From contig NZ_FKBS01000029.1 of the NCBI RefSeq assembly GCF_900078315.1, forward strand, positions 801,021 to 865,020: DNA of 64,000 nt, read 5' to 3'. The notes under the pieces are model-generated. The model had not been told where the DNA came from. It saw only the letters and a program-made list of their open reading frames with translations, and did not search any database. Positions 34,826 to 42,878 of the stretch are shown one piece after another (position 1 is the stretch's first letter; each line of letters opens with the position of its first letter). Both the position numbers and the translations under genes were made by a program. The DNA is from Bordetella ansorpii. GTDB taxonomy: Bacteria > Pseudomonadota > Gammaproteobacteria > Burkholderiales > Burkholderiaceae_B.

Positions 34826-35671
34826 ATGACCCGCACCTTCTCCAAGGACGAGACCCGTCGCCTGGTAGCCATCCTGGCCGAGGCCGCCCAGGCCGAAGTC
34901 CTGCCGCGTTTTCGCAATCTTTCGCCCCAGGCCGTGCGCGAGAAGGACTCGCGCCGCGACCCCGTCACCGATGCCGACGAAGGCGCCGAGCGCCACATCG
35001 CCGCCCGCCTGGGCAAGCTCTATCCCGGCTCGGTGTTCATCGGCGAGGAATCGTCCACGCGCAACCCCGCGCTGTTGAACATGCTGGTCGACGCCGACCT
35101 GGCCTTCCTGGTCGATCCCGTGGACGGCACGCGCAACTTCGTGGCGGGCCTGCCGCTGTTCGGCATGATGATCGCGGTGTGCCATCGCGGCGACGTCATC
35201 GCGGGCGTCATCTACGACCCCATCGGGCGCGATGCCGCGCTGGCGGTGCGCGGCGAAGGCGCCTGGATCGAACGTCAGGGCGCGGCCCCGCAACCGCTGA
35301 AAGTGGCCGATCCCGCGCCGCCCGAGGACATGGACGGCATGATCGCCACCGGCAATCTGCCGCAGCCGTTGCGCGATACGGTGAACGGCAACCTGTCCAA
35401 GCTGGGCAGCACGGCGTCGCTGCGCTGCGCGGCGTATGAATACCGCATGGCCGCATCGGGGCATTGCCATGTGCTGTTCTATAACAAGCTGACGCCTTGG
35501 GATCACGCGGCGGGGTGGCTGATTCATCGCGAGGCGGGCGGGTATTCGGCGCACTTCGATGGCAGCCCGTACAAGCCCACGCATCGGGATGGGGGGTTGC
35601 TGCTGGCGCCGGATGCGGGTAGCTGGCATGCGGCCAGGCGGGTGTTGATGGGTGAGTTGGCGCCGCAGTGA
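34826..35671 (+). CDS. Inositol-monophosphatase-family phosphatase
   Basis: 281 aa from the ATG at 34826. Metal-site motifs: GSVFIGEESS (Glu), FLVDPVDGTRNFVAGLPLFG (the DPxDGT motif) and LTPWDHAAGWLIHREAGG (WDxAAG). A conserved Asp in RDPVTDADEGAE lies at the N-terminal end. The family dephosphorylates inositol monophosphate, histidinol phosphate, PAP or fructose-1,6-bisphosphate. Residues giving specificity are not obvious here, so a precise substrate is not assigned. It is divergent from nirB and apparently not in an operon. Confidence 0.87.
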   Translation: MTRTFSKDETRRLVAILAEAAQAEVLPRFRNLSPQAVREKDSRRDPVTDADEGAERHIAARLGKLYPGSVFIGEESSTRNPALLNMLVDADLAFLVDPVDGTRNFVAGLPLFGMMIAVCHRGDVIAGVIYDPIGRDAALAVRGEGAWIERQGAAPQPLKVADPAPPEDMDGMIATGNLPQPLRDTVNGNLSKLGSTASLRCAAYEYRMAASGHCHVLFYNKLTPWDHAAGWLIHREAGGYSAHFDGSPYKPTHRDGGLLLAPDAGSWHAARRVLMGELAPQ

Positions 35672-35748
35672 AGGACGGCCTAGAGGCCGGCAACGCCGTT
35701 GCAAGCGGGCTGCTGTGACTCGGGTTGAAATGGCTTCGAGGCTGGGAC

Positions 35749-36138
35749 ATGGGTGCCGAAGACAACCGAATTGAATATTCCGGCGACGAGCTAAGGCTCT
35801 ATTGGCGTCAGAAATCCTGGACCATGCCAGTGGCCGAGATCACGCGGATCGACATCTGCGTAATGGCCGATCCCATCCACCATGGCGACGAGACCTTTCA
35901 TATCGTGCGTGGCGCGTCCAGGTTCTGGTTGCTTGGGCACAATCTGTATTCCGGCGGCGCCGTGGTCGAGCGATTGCAGACGGAGCATCCCGAGATCCCC
36001 TGCTGCGACATGGCGGTATTCAACCTGTCCTGGCGGCTGAGAGGCGCGCCGATACTGGGGATCCGCTTCTTTCCGATCCCTGGGGTCGGGGAGTTTCCGT
36101 TGAAGGCGTTGCCAAGAATGGAAGCCGTCCAGGCCTGA
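35749..36138 (+). CDS. Hypothetical protein
   Basis: 129 aa from the ATG at 35749 (GAGG about ten bases upstream); an in-frame TTG at 35725 would add eight residues. The sequence is a plausible small globular protein (YSGDELRLYWRQKSWTMPVA, ITRIDICVMADP, SRFWLLGHNLYSGGAVVERL) rich in beta-type segments. There is no signal peptide or membrane helix. Two adjacent Cys (PCCDM). G+C is lower than in its neighbours. I recognise no domain. It lies alone between the phosphatase gene and the convergent sirtuin gene. Confidence 0.55.
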   Translation: MGAEDNRIEYSGDELRLYWRQKSWTMPVAEITRIDICVMADPIHHGDETFHIVRGASRFWLLGHNLYSGGAVVERLQTEHPEIPCCDMAVFNLSWRLRGAPILGIRFFPIPGVGEFPLKALPRMEAVQA

Positions 36139-36201
36139 GGCATCGGAACGCTTGACTGGCGTGAACCGCTCGGCAAACCCGAGCCTCGCCAAGCCGGCTC
36201 C

Positions 36202-37020
36202 CTATCCCACCCGCAACGCCGCCAACGCCTCCGCACAAGGCTGCTGCACCTTCAACGCCAACAAATCATCCGCCCGCGTACGCCCCAGATTGATCGCCGC
36301 CACCGGCTGCCCGCGCCGGCTGGCCTCCAGCACGTACCGATAGCCCGAATACACCATCAACGACGACCCCACGACCAACATCGCATCGGCGCGCTCCAGC
36401 GCCGCCTGCGCACGTTCGACACGATCTCGCGGCACGCTTTCGCCGAAGAACACCACATCCGGCTTGACGATGCCCCCGCAGCGCGGACAGGCGGGAATAT
36501 CGAACGACGAAAAATCCAGGCCCTCCAGATCGGCATCGCCATCCGGCGCATCGGGTGCGTCGAAGGCCGCCCAACCGGGATTGCGCTCCACCAGCGTCTG
36601 CTGCCAGGCCTCACGCGCGCCGCGCCAATCGCAGTTCATGCAGCGCACCTCATCCAGCTTGCCGTGCAGGTCCACCACATGATGGCTGCCGGCCGCCTGG
36701 TGCAAACCATCGACGTTCTGCGTGACGAGCAGCCCGATGCGGCCGTCGGCTTCCATCGCCGCCAACGCACGGTGCGCCGCGTTGGGCTGCACGTGGCCGA
36801 AGCGCCGCCAGCCCACCATGCTGCGCGCCCAATACCGTGCGCGAGCCGGCACGCCGCCCATGAAGGTCTGGAAGTCGATGGGCGGCTTGCGCATCCAGGC
36901 GCCCTCGTCGTCGCGATAGACGGGGATGCCCGAGCCGATGCTGCAGCCAGCGCCCGTCAGCACGAACAGGCGCGGATGCGCATCGAGGAAGATGCGCAGG
37001 TCCTGCAGCGATGCGGTCAT
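36202..37020 (-). CDS. Sirtuin (NAD+-dependent protein deacylase), SIRT4-like class II
   Basis: 272 aa from the ATG at 37020. Motifs: FVLTGAGCSIGSGIPVYRD (NAD-binding), LLVTQNVDGLHQAAGS, catalytic His in HHVVDLHGKLDEVRCMNC, Zn ligands CMNC and CPRCGG, and PDVVFFGESVP and MLVVGSSLMVYSG. It removes acyl groups from lysines using NAD+. The sequence order resembles class II (SIRT4-type) bacterial sirtuins, which may prefer longer acyl groups. Its start overlaps the stop of the serine acetyltransferase gene by four bases, so the two are co-translated; a link to acetyl-CoA/cysteine metabolism is possible but unproven. Confidence 0.9.
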   Translation of the reverse strand: MTASLQDLRIFLDAHPRLFVLTGAGCSIGSGIPVYRDDEGAWMRKPPIDFQTFMGGVPARARYWARSMVGWRRFGHVQPNAAHRALAAMEADGRIGLLVTQNVDGLHQAAGSHHVVDLHGKLDEVRCMNCDWRGAREAWQQTLVERNPGWAAFDAPDAPDGDADLEGLDFSSFDIPACPRCGGIVKPDVVFFGESVPRDRVERAQAALERADAMLVVGSSLMVYSGYRYVLEASRRGQPVAAINLGRTRADDLLALKVQQPCAEALAALRVG

Positions 37021-37961
37021 GCGCCCAGGCCGCAGTCGGGCATGTCGCTCACCAGGCTGGCCTGAGTGACGTTGCTGCCCGGCGCCACGCTGCGCGTCAG
37101 CCACACGTTGCCGCCGATGGTCGAACCCTTGCCGATGGTGATGCGGCCCAGGATGGTGGCGCCGGCGTAGATGACGACATCGTCCTCGATGATCGGGTGG
37201 CGCGCCAAGCCCTTCTTCAGCTCGCCGTTTTCACCGGGCGGGAAGCGCTTGGCGCCCAGCGTGACCATCTGGTAGAGCCGCACGCGGTCGCCGATGATGG
37301 CCGTTTCGCCGATGACGACACCGGTGCCGTGATCGATGAAGAAGCTGCGGCCGATGGTGGCGCCGGGATGGATGTCGATGCCGGTGTCGGAGTGCGCCAG
37401 CTCGGTCACGATGCGCGCCAGCATGGGCGCGCCCAGGCGGTACAGCACGTGCGCCAGGCGGAAGTGGATCATGGCGGTGACGCCGGGATACGACAACAGC
37501 ACTTCGTCGACGCTGCGCGCGGCCGGATCGCCCTGATAGGCGGCGGTCACGTCCAGGTCCAGCGTACGGCGCACGGCGGGCAGCTCGGCGCCGAACGCGC
37601 GCGTGATGGCCACGGCGCGTTCGAGCGTCTGTTCGCGCGGCTCGTCTTCGTCGCGGCTCAGGTGGCGCAGTTCCAGGTAGACCTGGTGCAGCAGCTCGTC
37701 CAGGGCCTCGCCCAAGGTGTGACCGACATAGAAGTCTTCGACTTCCTCGCGCAGATCGATGGGGCCCAGGCGCATCGGGAACAGCGCGCCGCACAGTTGC
37801 TTGACGACATGGCGCAAGCCTTCGGGGGACGGGAATTCACGGCCGGCGGAAGTCTCTCGCAGGCGGCCGTGCGGGCCGCGCCAGTCCACGCGCGCGGCCC
37901 GCAGGCCGGACACGATGCCGTCGAGATTCCAGTGCTGCGTCGGGAGGGAAGCGGGGCTCAT
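37017..37961 (-). CDS. epsC: Serine O-acetyltransferase, EpsC type
   Basis: 314 aa from the ATG at 37961. An N-terminal helical domain (LGEALDELLHQVYLELRHLS) is followed by a left-handed beta-helix of hexapeptide repeats: HSDTGIDIHPGATIGRSFFI, DHGTGVVIGETAIIGDRVRL, DDVVIYAGATILGRITIGKG and STIGGNVWLTRSVAPGSNV. These include the catalytic Asp/His region. It makes O-acetylserine from serine and acetyl-CoA, the cysteine precursor. It is longer at the N-terminus than CysE, as in EpsC forms. It is first in a two-gene unit with the sirtuin. Confidence 0.9.
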   Translation of the reverse strand: MSPASLPTQHWNLDGIVSGLRAARVDWRGPHGRLRETSAGREFPSPEGLRHVVKQLCGALFPMRLGPIDLREEVEDFYVGHTLGEALDELLHQVYLELRHLSRDEDEPREQTLERAVAITRAFGAELPAVRRTLDLDVTAAYQGDPAARSVDEVLLSYPGVTAMIHFRLAHVLYRLGAPMLARIVTELAHSDTGIDIHPGATIGRSFFIDHGTGVVIGETAIIGDRVRLYQMVTLGAKRFPPGENGELKKGLARHPIIEDDVVIYAGATILGRITIGKGSTIGGNVWLTRSVAPGSNVTQASLVSDMPDCGLGA

Positions 37962-38276
37962 TGCCGTGCCTCCGGGCCGGTGGCACAGGCGGAAATCCGA
38001 ACGTCTACAAACATGGTGAACCTCGCGAAAAAACGGAAACGGCGTGCCGCGGGCGGACCGTCCATCAATACACCGGCACAAAACGCGTCGCGGGCGGACG
38101 GCATGCAGGACACGCAACATGGCTCGACTGTAACTGCTGGGCCGCCCAGCCGGCGGGGTCGCCGACAGGCCGGCGGGGTCTTGTGCGCTGCCGCATCCGC
38201 CGCGCAGAGGGCTAAGCGTAAACCCTGTCAGGGATTATCGGGAATTTCAGCAAGATGACAATCTCTATAATCAGTC
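37962..38276. other. Divergent intergenic region between epsC and the TetR gene
   Basis: About 315 bases without a credible gene. The palindrome CCCTGTCAGGG (odd-centred, 38223-38233) lies just upstream of the TetR promoter and may be an operator. No promoter for epsC could be identified with confidence. Confidence 0.45.
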
Positions 38277-38292
38277 TCAAACGAACGTTTGA
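38266..38292 (+). promoter_or_regulatory. TATAAT promoter element and PsrA-type operator of the TetR gene
   Basis: TATAAT at 38266-38271 is a perfect -10 hexamer; a -35 is weak (around TTTCAG, 38245). Directly downstream, TCAAACG (38277-38283) and CGTTTGA (38286-38292) form a perfect inverted repeat with a two-base centre. It contains CAAAC-N4-GTTTG, the PsrA operator pattern (G/C)AAAC-N2-4-GTTT(G/C). The site covers the expected transcription start, so the protein should repress its own gene. Confidence 0.75.
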
Positions 38293-38305
38293 ATCAGCCG
38301 AGACG

Positions 38306-38989
38306 ATGAAGGAAACGCCCTCCCTCCCGCCGTCCTCCACCCGTGAGGCCATCCTCGATGCCGCCGAGGGCCTGTTCGCCCATCATGGCTACGACGGCAC
38401 GTCGATGCGGCAGATCACCGCGGCCGCGGGCGTCAATCTGGCCGCAGTCAACTATCACTTCGGTGGCAAGGAAGCGCTGCTGCAAGAGGTGCTGAAACGC
38501 CGCCTGGCGCTGGTCAACCAGGAACGCCTGCGCGTGCTGGACACGCTGGAGGCCGAGGCCGGCGGCAAGGCGCTGAAGCCCTCGCAAGTATTGGACGCTT
38601 TCTTCGGCACCCTGCTGCGCCTGGCCGACGATCCCGAGCACGCCGGCCGGCATTTCCTGCCGCTGCTCGAACGCACCATGACCGATCCCACGGGATTCAT
38701 CCGCACGCTGTTCGCCGATGAATACGCCGACGTGATGGAACGCTACCAGAACGCACTGTTCGCCTCGCTGCCCGACGTGCCCCGCGCCGAGATCATGTGG
38801 CGCTTCCATTTCATGCTGGGCGCCACCTCGTACGCCATCATGGGCACCAGCACCCTGCGCCTGGTGACGCACTGGAGCATCGACGAGACCGAGCAGCCCG
38901 ACAACCCCGCGCTGCTGATGCCGCGCCTGATGAGCTTCCTGCTGGGCGGCCTGCGCGCGCCATTGCCGCCCCTGCTGGCGCCTGGCTGA
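38306..38989 (+). CDS. TetR-family regulator of fatty-acid degradation (PsrA-like)
   Basis: 227 aa from the ATG at 38306. The N-terminal HTH reads REAILDAAEGLFAHHGYDGT, SMRQITAAAGVNLAAVNYHF and GGKEALLQEVLKRRL. The AGVNLAAVNYHFG stretch is nearly that of PsrA, and a PsrA-type operator lies over its own promoter. The C-terminal ligand domain is helical with WRFHFMLGATSYAIMG. PsrA-like repressors are released by long-chain fatty acids or acyl-CoA. The gene is followed after 48 bases by fadE, so it most likely controls the whole beta-oxidation block downstream. Confidence 0.88.
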   Translation: MKETPSLPPSSTREAILDAAEGLFAHHGYDGTSMRQITAAAGVNLAAVNYHFGGKEALLQEVLKRRLALVNQERLRVLDTLEAEAGGKALKPSQVLDAFFGTLLRLADDPEHAGRHFLPLLERTMTDPTGFIRTLFADEYADVMERYQNALFASLPDVPRAEIMWRFHFMLGATSYAIMGTSTLRLVTHWSIDETEQPDNPALLMPRLMSFLLGGLRAPLPPLLAPG

Positions 38990-39037
38990 CCCCGACCGGC
39001 GCCCACGACAAGCACAACGACTACCGGAGACTCCCTC

Positions 39038-41380
39038 ATGCTTGCCTTCCTGATCCTGTTGCTGTTGGTGGCCGCCGTGGCGGCGGTGCTGATACTGCAG
39101 CCGCTGCGCCAGGCCCTGCTGACCAGGCCGGTGTTCCAGATGTACCGCAAGGTGCTGCCGCAGATGTCCGCCACCGAGCGCGATGCGCTGGAAGCGGGTA
39201 CGGTGTGGTGGGAAGGCGAACTGTTCCGTGGCCGTCCGGACTGGAACACGCTGCTGTCCTATCCCAAGCCGCAACTGAGCGAGGCCGAGCAGCGCTTCCT
39301 GGACCACGAGACCGCCGAAGCCTGCCGCATGGCCGACGACTGGGACATCACTCAGCAGCGCAAAGACCTGTCGCCGGAACTGTGGGCCTATCTGAAGACC
39401 AACGGGTTCCTGGGCATGATCATTCCCAAGGAATACGGCGGCCTGGGCTTCTCGGCCTATGCGCATTCGGAAGTGATCGCGCGGCTGTCGACGCGCTCGT
39501 CCGCGCTGGCGGTGTCGGTGATGGTGCCCAACTCGCTGGGGCCGGCCGAACTGCTGCTGCACTACGGCACCGACGAACAGAAGAACCACTATCTGCCGCG
39601 CCTGGCCAACGGCACCGAAGTGCCGGCCTTCGCGCTGACCAGCCCGTGGGCGGGCTCGGACGCCGCCGCCATTCCCGACCACGGCATCGTCTGCCGCGGC
39701 CAATGGCAGGGCCAGGAAGTGCTGGGCATGCGCGTCAGCTGGGACAAGCGCTACATCACGCTGGCGCCGGTGTGCACGCTGCTGGGCCTGGCTTTCCGCC
39801 TGTACGACCCCGACCGGCTGCTGGGCGGCGAGACCGACCTGGGCATCACCTGCGCGCTGGTGCCGCACGACCATCCCGGCGTGGACACGGGCCGCCGCCA
39901 CCAGCCGCTGGGCGCCATGTTCATGAACGGTCCCACGCGCGGGCAGGATGTCTTCATGCCGCTGGAATTCATCATCGGCGGACCGGAACGCGCCGGCCAG
40001 GGCTGGCGCATGCTGATGGAATGCCTGGCGGCGGGCCGCTCGATCTCGCTGCCCTCGTCCAACTCGGCGATGGCCAAATACACCACGCGCACCGTGGGCG
40101 CCTATGCCCGCGTGCGCAGCCAGTTCCGCGTGCCGGTGGGCCGTTTCGAGGGCGTGGAGGAAGCGCTGGCGCGCATCGGCGGCAACACCTACCTGACCGA
40201 GGCCGCGCGCGTGATGACGGCGGGCGCCATCGACCTGGGCGCCAAGCCCTCGGTGGTGTCGGCCATCGTGAAGTACCACGTGACCGAGCGCGCGCGCCAG
40301 GTAGTGGTGGACGGCATGGACGTGATCGGCGGCAAGGGCATCTGCCTGGGGCCGTCGAACTTCCTGGGCCGCGCGTACCAACAGGCGCCCATCGGCATTA
40401 CGGTGGAAGGCGCCAATATCCTGACGCGCAGCCTGATCGTCTTCGGACAGGGCGCGATCCGCTGCCATCCCTACGTGCTGGACGAGATGCGCGCGGCGCA
40501 GGACAGCGACCGGCAGCGCGGCCTGGAAGCCTTCGACAAGGCCTTCTGGGGCCACGTGCGCTTCACGCTGGGCAACGCCGCCCGCACCCTGGGGCTGGCG
40601 TTCACGGGCGCGCGTTTCGCGCGGGCGCCCGGCCGCGCGGCGCCGGCCATGCATACGTACTATCGCCGCATGACGCGCTATGCCGCCAGCTTCGCGCTGC
40701 TGGCCGACCTGTGCATGCTGTTGCTGGGCGGCAGCCTGAAGCGCCGCGAGCGGCTGTCGGCGCGGCTGGGCGACATGCTGTCGCAGCTGTACCTGGCCAG
40801 CGCGGTATTGAAGCGATACGAAGACCAGGGCCGCCAACTGGAAGACGCGCCGCTGGCGCACTGGGCCATGCAGGATGCCCTGCACAAGCTGCAGGAAGCC
40901 GCCAACGGCGTGCTGGACAATCTGCCGCAACGCGGCGTGGCCGAACTGCTGCGCGTGGTGCTGTTCCCCTGGGGCATGCCCGAGCGCGCGCCCCGCGACG
41001 TGCTGGGCCAGAAAGTGGCGCAGTTGCTGATCGCGCCGGGCGCGGCGCGCGACCGCCTGACCGCCGGCTGCTATCTGCCTGACAGTGCCGACGAGCCGGT
41101 CGGCGCGCTGGAGCAGGCGCTGGCCGCCACCCTGGCCGCCGAACCCGCCGAAGCCCGCCTGCGCGATATCGAGAAACGTGGGGCGCTGGACGGCAACCCG
41201 CGTGCCAACGTGCGCGACATGGCCGAAGCGGCCTGGGCGGCCAGCCTGCTGTCGGACGACGACTACAAGCTGCTGCGCCAGCGCAACGTGTTGCGTGACC
41301 GCGTGGTGCGGGTGGACGACTTCCCGTTCGACCTGGGCGCACAGGACGCGGCCGGCGAGCGCCAGGAGCGGGCGGCATGA
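39038..41380 (+). CDS. fadE: Acyl-CoA dehydrogenase, FadE type
   Basis: 780 aa, close to E. coli FadE (814), much longer than ordinary acyl-CoA dehydrogenases (~380-400). An N-terminal membrane helix (MLAFLILLLLVAAVAAVLIL) anchors it. The flavin domain includes TNGFLGMIIPKEYGGLGFSA, FALTSPWAGSDAAAIPDHGI and GITVEGANILTRSLIVFGQG; a FadE-specific helical C-terminal domain follows (from about 500; VLKRYEDQGRQLEDAPLAHW). It introduces the trans-2 double bond in acyl-CoA. It lies between the PsrA-like regulator and a thiolase gene and is probably in their operon. ATG at 39038 has CCGGAGA upstream. Confidence 0.95.
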   Translation: MLAFLILLLLVAAVAAVLILQPLRQALLTRPVFQMYRKVLPQMSATERDALEAGTVWWEGELFRGRPDWNTLLSYPKPQLSEAEQRFLDHETAEACRMADDWDITQQRKDLSPELWAYLKTNGFLGMIIPKEYGGLGFSAYAHSEVIARLSTRSSALAVSVMVPNSLGPAELLLHYGTDEQKNHYLPRLANGTEVPAFALTSPWAGSDAAAIPDHGIVCRGQWQGQEVLGMRVSWDKRYITLAPVCTLLGLAFRLYDPDRLLGGETDLGITCALVPHDHPGVDTGRRHQPLGAMFMNGPTRGQDVFMPLEFIIGGPERAGQGWRMLMECLAAGRSISLPSSNSAMAKYTTRTVGAYARVRSQFRVPVGRFEGVEEALARIGGNTYLTEAARVMTAGAIDLGAKPSVVSAIVKYHVTERARQVVVDGMDVIGGKGICLGPSNFLGRAYQQAPIGITVEGANILTRSLIVFGQGAIRCHPYVLDEMRAAQDSDRQRGLEAFDKAFWGHVRFTLGNAARTLGLAFTGARFARAPGRAAPAMHTYYRRMTRYAASFALLADLCMLLLGGSLKRRERLSARLGDMLSQLYLASAVLKRYEDQGRQLEDAPLAHWAMQDALHKLQEAANGVLDNLPQRGVAELLRVVLFPWGMPERAPRDVLGQKVAQLLIAPGAARDRLTAGCYLPDSADEPVGALEQALAATLAAEPAEARLRDIEKRGALDGNPRANVRDMAEAAWAASLLSDDDYKLLRQRNVLRDRVVRVDDFPFDLGAQDAAGERQERAA

Positions 41381-41471
41381 TGGCGCAAGGCACGACCCGG
41401 CACGATCACCCAGCACGGCGCGCGGCTCCCGCCGCGGGAAGACCGGCGCGCAACGACGAGGGGCACACCGC

Positions 41472-42878
41472 ATGAGTTTCCAGCCTGTCTATGTCGTCGA
41501 TGGGGCGCGCAGTCCCTTCCTGAAGGCGCGCAACGCCCCGGGCCCATTCGCCGCGGGCGACCTGGCCGTGCAGGCGGGCCGCGCGCTGCTGTTGCGCCAG
41601 CCCTTCGCGCCCGATGCCCTGGGCGAAGTGGTCATCGGCTGCGCCGCGCCCTCGCCCGACGAAGTCAACATCGGACGCGTGATCGCGCTGCGCCTGGGCT
41701 GCGGCGACAAGGTCCCGGGCTGGACGGTGATGCGCAACTGCGCGTCGGGCATGCAGGCGCTGGACAGCGCCATCGCCTCGATCCAGCTGGGCCGGCACGA
41801 CCTGGTGCTGGCGGGCGGCGTGGACGCGCTGTCGCGCGCGCCGGTGCTGGTCTCAGATGAGATGGTGCAGTGGCTGGCGCGCTGGTCGTCGGCGCGCAAC
41901 CTGGGCGCGCGTCTGGCCACGCTGGGCCAGTTTCCTTTCCGCAAGCTGGCGCCCGTGATCGGGCTGCTCAAGGGCCTGACCGACCCCGTGGTGGGCCTGT
42001 CGATGGGGCAGACCGCCGAGAACCTGGCCACCCGCTTCGGCATCGACCGCACCGCAATGGACGCCTACGCGGCGCGCAGCCATCAGCGCGCGCTGGCGGC
42101 CCGCGCGCGCGGCGACACGCAGGGCGAACTGGCCCCGCTGGTCGATCCGCGCAAGGGCACACTGCACGACCACGACGACGGCGTGCGCGACGACTCCACG
42201 CCCGAACGGCTGGCCAAGCTGCGCCCGGTGTTCGACAAACCCTGGGGCAACGTCACGGCGGGCAACAGTTCGCAGGTGACCGACGGCGCGGCGATGCTGC
42301 TGCTGGCCTCGCAGGCGGCGGTCGACCAGTACGGCCTGAAGCCGTTGGGCCGCATCCTGGACAGCCAATGGGCCGGGCTGGATCCCGCACAGATGGGCCT
42401 GGGCCCCGTGCATGCGGCCACGCCCATCCTGCAACGCCACGGGCTGCGCCTGAACGACCTGGATCTGTGGGAGATCAACGAAGCGTTCGCCGCGCAGGTG
42501 CTGGGATGTCTGGCCGCCTGGCAGGACGAGGCCTATTGCGCCGAGCAGTTGGGCACGCCGGCCTGGGGCCGCCTGGACCAGGAGAGACTGAACGTGGACG
42601 GCGGCGCCATCGCGCTGGGCCATCCCGTGGGCGCGTCGGGCGCGCGCATCGTGCTGCACCTGCTGCATGCGCTGCGCGCGCGGGGATTGCGGCGCGGCAT
42701 GGCCGCCATCTGCATCGGCGGCGGCCAGGGCGGCGCGATGCTGGTCGAGACCCTGGACGGCGGCGCGCCGGGCCAGCGAACGGCCGCGGCGCATGACGAG
42801 GAACCCGCGCACGCAGGGCAGGCAGGCTCCGCCAGCCCGCTCCAGCCCGCCCTGCCCGGCACGGAGGAAGCGCGATGA
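41472..42878 (+). CDS. Thiolase (acetyl-CoA C-acyltransferase, FadI-like)
   Basis: 468 aa from the ATG at 41472. The acyl-accepting Cys is in VMRNCASGMQALDSA, with WEINEAFAAQVLG, DGGAIALGHPVGASGARIV (His) and ICIGGGQGGAM (second Cys). The length, longer than FadA (~390), and the sequence near PVIGLLKGLTDPVVGLSMGQ resemble FadI. It cleaves 3-oxoacyl-CoA. A short Ala/Pro-rich C-terminal tail beyond the domain is unusual. Its last codons overlap the start of the ECH-HAD fusion gene by four bases, as in fadIJ pairs. Confidence 0.9.
   Translation: MSFQPVYVVDGARSPFLKARNAPGPFAAGDLAVQAGRALLLRQPFAPDALGEVVIGCAAPSPDEVNIGRVIALRLGCGDKVPGWTVMRNCASGMQALDSAIASIQLGRHDLVLAGGVDALSRAPVLVSDEMVQWLARWSSARNLGARLATLGQFPFRKLAPVIGLLKGLTDPVVGLSMGQTAENLATRFGIDRTAMDAYAARSHQRALAARARGDTQGELAPLVDPRKGTLHDHDDGVRDDSTPERLAKLRPVFDKPWGNVTAGNSSQVTDGAAMLLLASQAAVDQYGLKPLGRILDSQWAGLDPAQMGLGPVHAATPILQRHGLRLNDLDLWEINEAFAAQVLGCLAAWQDEAYCAEQLGTPAWGRLDQERLNVDGGAIALGHPVGASGARIVLHLLHALRARGLRRGMAAICIGGGQGGAMLVETLDGGAPGQRTAAAHDEEPAHAGQAGSASPLQPALPGTEEAR

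Noticed and set aside
38294-41473. Antisense open frame of 1059 codons opposite the TetR and fadE genes
   Set aside because: Same cause; the plus-strand genes have clear motifs, ribosome sites and family lengths, the antisense frame has none.
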